Of a DNA stretch of 64,000 nucleotides, positions 62,575 through 64,000 are shown one piece after another. The translations under genes were made by a program, and so were the position numbers. The first letter of the stretch is position 1, and each line of letters opens with the position of its first letter. The DNA lies in the NCBI RefSeq assembly GCF_003667315.2, contig NZ_RCTZ02000006.1:1-64000 (forward strand), given 5' to 3'. Under the pieces are notes generated by a model. That model did not search any database. It had not been told where the DNA came from and saw nothing but the letters and a program-made list of their open reading frames with translations. The stretch comes from Tropicibacter alexandrii (GTDB lineage Bacteria; Pseudomonadota; Alphaproteobacteria; Rhodobacterales; Rhodobacteraceae).

Positions 62575-62724
62575 TTAGCTCGCGCGCTTGAGCGGCGCTT
62601 GCGGCTGCGCCTCGGCCTTGCGGCGGGCGATCATCGCGGCGCGGGGCGCGCCCCGCTCGAAAGGCATGCGGATCTCGGTGGCCTTGGCGGAGTCGCTGAT
62701 CGACTTGATGAACCGGGTTTTCAT
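62575..62724 (-). CDS. 49-residue basic protein
   Basis: ATG at 62724 with AGAGGATG upstream, TAA at 62575-62577. MKTRFIKSISDSAKATEIRM, then PFERGAPRAAMIARRKAEAQ and PQAPLKRAS. It is strongly basic, Ala- and Arg-rich, without a membrane segment. I recall close relatives as small hypothetical proteins in Roseobacter-type genomes, so it is likely real. Role unknown; nucleic acid binding would suit the charge. It is too short to appear among the larger ORFs. Confidence 0.75.
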   Translation of the reverse strand: MKTRFIKSISDSAKATEIRMPFERGAPRAAMIARRKAEAQPQAPLKRAS

Positions 62725-62844
62725 GTTGTCATCCTCTGCTCGGGCTTGCTGCCTGTCGTGAAGATGAAATTGGCGGTCAATTGGGGCAGGCTTGTGACGG
62801 TAATGGGATAATGCTGCGTCACGCCCCTGATTGTTTCCGCGCCG

Positions 62845-63600
62845 TCAGAGACGGATCGCGGCGATCAACCGCCCGTAATCGGCCTCTTTCAGATGCGTCG
62901 CGCGACGGTAGGAATAGAACCGCTCCGGGTCCGAATAGGTGCAGTGCCGCGTCCATTCCGCCTCGACACCGGCGGCGCGCAGGCGCGCGAGGCCGAAGGC
63001 GGGCAGGTCGAACAGCATCCGGTCGCCGTCGCCATTGCCAAAGAACCGCGCATTGCCCGGATCGTCGGCCATGAAGTCGTCGAAGAACTCCGGTCCGACC
63101 TCGTAGGCACGCTGGCTGATGGTCGGGCCGATCACGGCCCGGATGCTGTCGCGTTTGGCGCCGAGGGCGAGCATCGCCTCGACCGTCGCTTCGAGCACGC
63201 CATCGACGGCCCCGCGCCAGCCCGCATGGGCTGCGCCGATCACGCCAGCCTCCGGGTCGCCGAACAGCACCGGCTGGCAATCCGCCGTGAGCACCGACAG
63301 CGCGATTCCCGGCGTGGCGGTGACCAGCGCATCGGCCTTGGGGGCGGTGCCGTCATGCGGGCCGCTGACGGTCACGACATCGGGCGAATGCACCTGATGC
63401 ACGCCGACCAGTTGCGCGGAGTCGACCTCCATCGCGCTGGCCACGCGGGCGCGGTTGATCTGCACGATCTCGGATTGGTCCGAGGACCCCGCCCCGCAAT
63501 TCAGCCCGGAAAAGATGCCCGATGACGCGCCGCCGCGCCGGGTAAAGAACCCGTGGCGGAAGGCGGAAAGACTGTCCGAGGTGATGATTTCCAGTGTCAT
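62845..63600 (-). CDS. pgeF: Polyphenol oxidase-fold peptidoglycan editing factor
   Basis: 251 residues. RHGFFTRRGGASSGIFSGLN and GVHQVHSPDVVTVSGPHDGT open the fold; ALSVLTADCQPVLFGDPEAG carries the catalytic Cys, GVIGAAHAGWRGAVDGVLEA the HAGWRG His and AVIGPTISQRAYEVGPEFFD the rest of the metal site. YfiH/PgeF hydrolyses a wrong UDP-MurNAc-Ser product or oxidises phenols. The methyltransferase ends 6 nt before its ATG on the same strand, the usual midA-pgeF order. Confidence 0.94.
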   Translation of the reverse strand: MTLEIITSDSLSAFRHGFFTRRGGASSGIFSGLNCGAGSSDQSEIVQINRARVASAMEVDSAQLVGVHQVHSPDVVTVSGPHDGTAPKADALVTATPGIALSVLTADCQPVLFGDPEAGVIGAAHAGWRGAVDGVLEATVEAMLALGAKRDSIRAVIGPTISQRAYEVGPEFFDDFMADDPGNARFFGNGDGDRMLFDLPAFGLARLRAAGVEAEWTRHCTYSDPERFYSYRRATHLKEADYGRLIAAIRL

Positions 63601-63606
63601 GCGGGC

Positions 63607-64000
63607 CTATGGTTCCAGCCCCGGCGGCGGCGAAGCGCCCTCGGGGTAAAGGGCAAGTGTCTTGAATACCGAACCCATTTCCTGCGGGTGCGTCAACCGT
63701 CGATGTGCGGCAACATGGCTTTGCAGCGCGTCACCGCGCAGATCCCGCGCCAGCGCCTGCGCGCGCTGCGTGATGCCCAGCCGTTCCAGAAAGACGCCTT
63801 GGGGTGTCAGGCGGCTGTGGCGGGCAGGGGCAGCGGCCTGTGCGAGGGCTTCGAAATCCACATGCGCGGTCAGATCGGCCTCACCGGGGGAGGCCAAAGG
63901 ATCGACGCTTTCATGGGCTTTCAGCGCCTGAAACGTGTCGCCAAGGCTGCGCCAGTCGCCATAGTCGATGATCAGCGCCGCCCCCCCGTGAGCGGCAATG
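63607..64000 (-). CDS. MidA-like SAM-dependent methyltransferase, 5' end cut by the window edge
   Basis: 131 C-terminal codons are in the window; frame open from 63999. It reads IAAHGGAALIIDYGDWRSLG, then DTFQALKAHESVDPLASPGE and ADLTAHVDFEALAQAAA, which are COG1565/NDUFAF7-type stretches (DYG, HVDF). Related to MidA, which methylates an Arg of complex I in mitochondria; the bacterial target is unknown. No start can be seen. It precedes pgeF by 6 nt in one operon. Confidence 0.9.
   Translation of the reverse strand, partial: IAAHGGAALIIDYGDWRSLGDTFQALKAHESVDPLASPGEADLTAHVDFEALAQAAAPARHSRLTPQGVFLERLGITQRAQALARDLRGDALQSHVAAHRRLTHPQEMGSVFKTLALYPEGASPPPGLEP

Overview
The window is a 64 kb, GC-rich stretch of an alphaproteobacterial chromosome, most probably a marine Rhodobacteraceae/Roseobacter-type bacterium. 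This rests on gene content and order, not on a database search: two separate F0 b-type subunits (b' and b) in the atp operon, the division-plane ATPase MipZ, a C-type (Cys-free) L31, alpha-type SerC before SerA, an Hsp20-DUF1150 pair, a DUF442-sulfide:quinone reductase fusion, and an aerobic phenylacetate (paa) cluster. I see no phage, insertion sequence, CRISPR array, tRNA or rRNA. Most of the window is ordinary chromosomal backbone.

Layout. 1-1064: 3' end of a tuf gene, a stub of a second tuf tail and two tandem terminators. 1110-5647: paaZ divergent from paaI-paaK and a TetR regulator, with a palindromic operator between the divergent arms. 5719-12445: a DUF2330 lipid-free secreted protein, serC-serA behind a possible serC leader RNA, a small membrane protein with a coupled 32-codon ORF, a LysR regulator and a PPP-type phosphatase. 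12440-20732: a SulP anion transporter and a DUF442-SQR fusion, each behind an ATTC-N8-GAAT operator of the sulfide-responsive type; then a universal stress protein, an AGCS symporter, a class III aminotransferase and a peptidoglycan amidase. 20881-32553: a histidine kinase, then a long minus-strand translation cluster (ffh, five GNAT acetyltransferases, chorismate mutase, rpsP, a 45-residue membrane peptide, rimM, a hypothetical, trmD, rplS, rpmE) interrupted by an opposite-strand flagellin gene.

32810-43001: DUF4336 protein, azoreductase/LysR pair, an EamA transporter, an ArsR regulator with a membrane protein, the F0 operon atpI-atpB-atpE-atpF'-atpF, mipZ, a ten-helix membrane protein with repeated promoter motifs, and a lipoprotein. 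43128-51057: smc, a second EamA transporter, a secreted lipase-like hydrolase coupled to an orphan phnM, purE-purK. 51204-64000: DUF1963 protein, YdcH, an Hsp20-DUF1150 operon with a sigma-32 type promoter, cytochrome b561, an autotransporter-like barrel, a MarR-Sat-CysC fusion, MFS transporter, rraB, trxB, an Lrp regulator, a Hint-domain protein lacking the usual Cys, a 49-residue basic protein, pgeF, and the C-terminus of a MidA-like methyltransferase cut by the window edge.

The most unusual items are the in-frame MarR-sulfate adenylyltransferase-APS kinase fusion, the array of five GNAT paralogues inside the ffh-rpsP operon, six copies of a 26-bp palindrome lying almost always 1-6 nt after a stop codon, and the two sulfide-type operators. 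Three sulfur loci (SulP, DUF442-SQR, Sat-CysC) lie in this one window. None of this was checked against a database.
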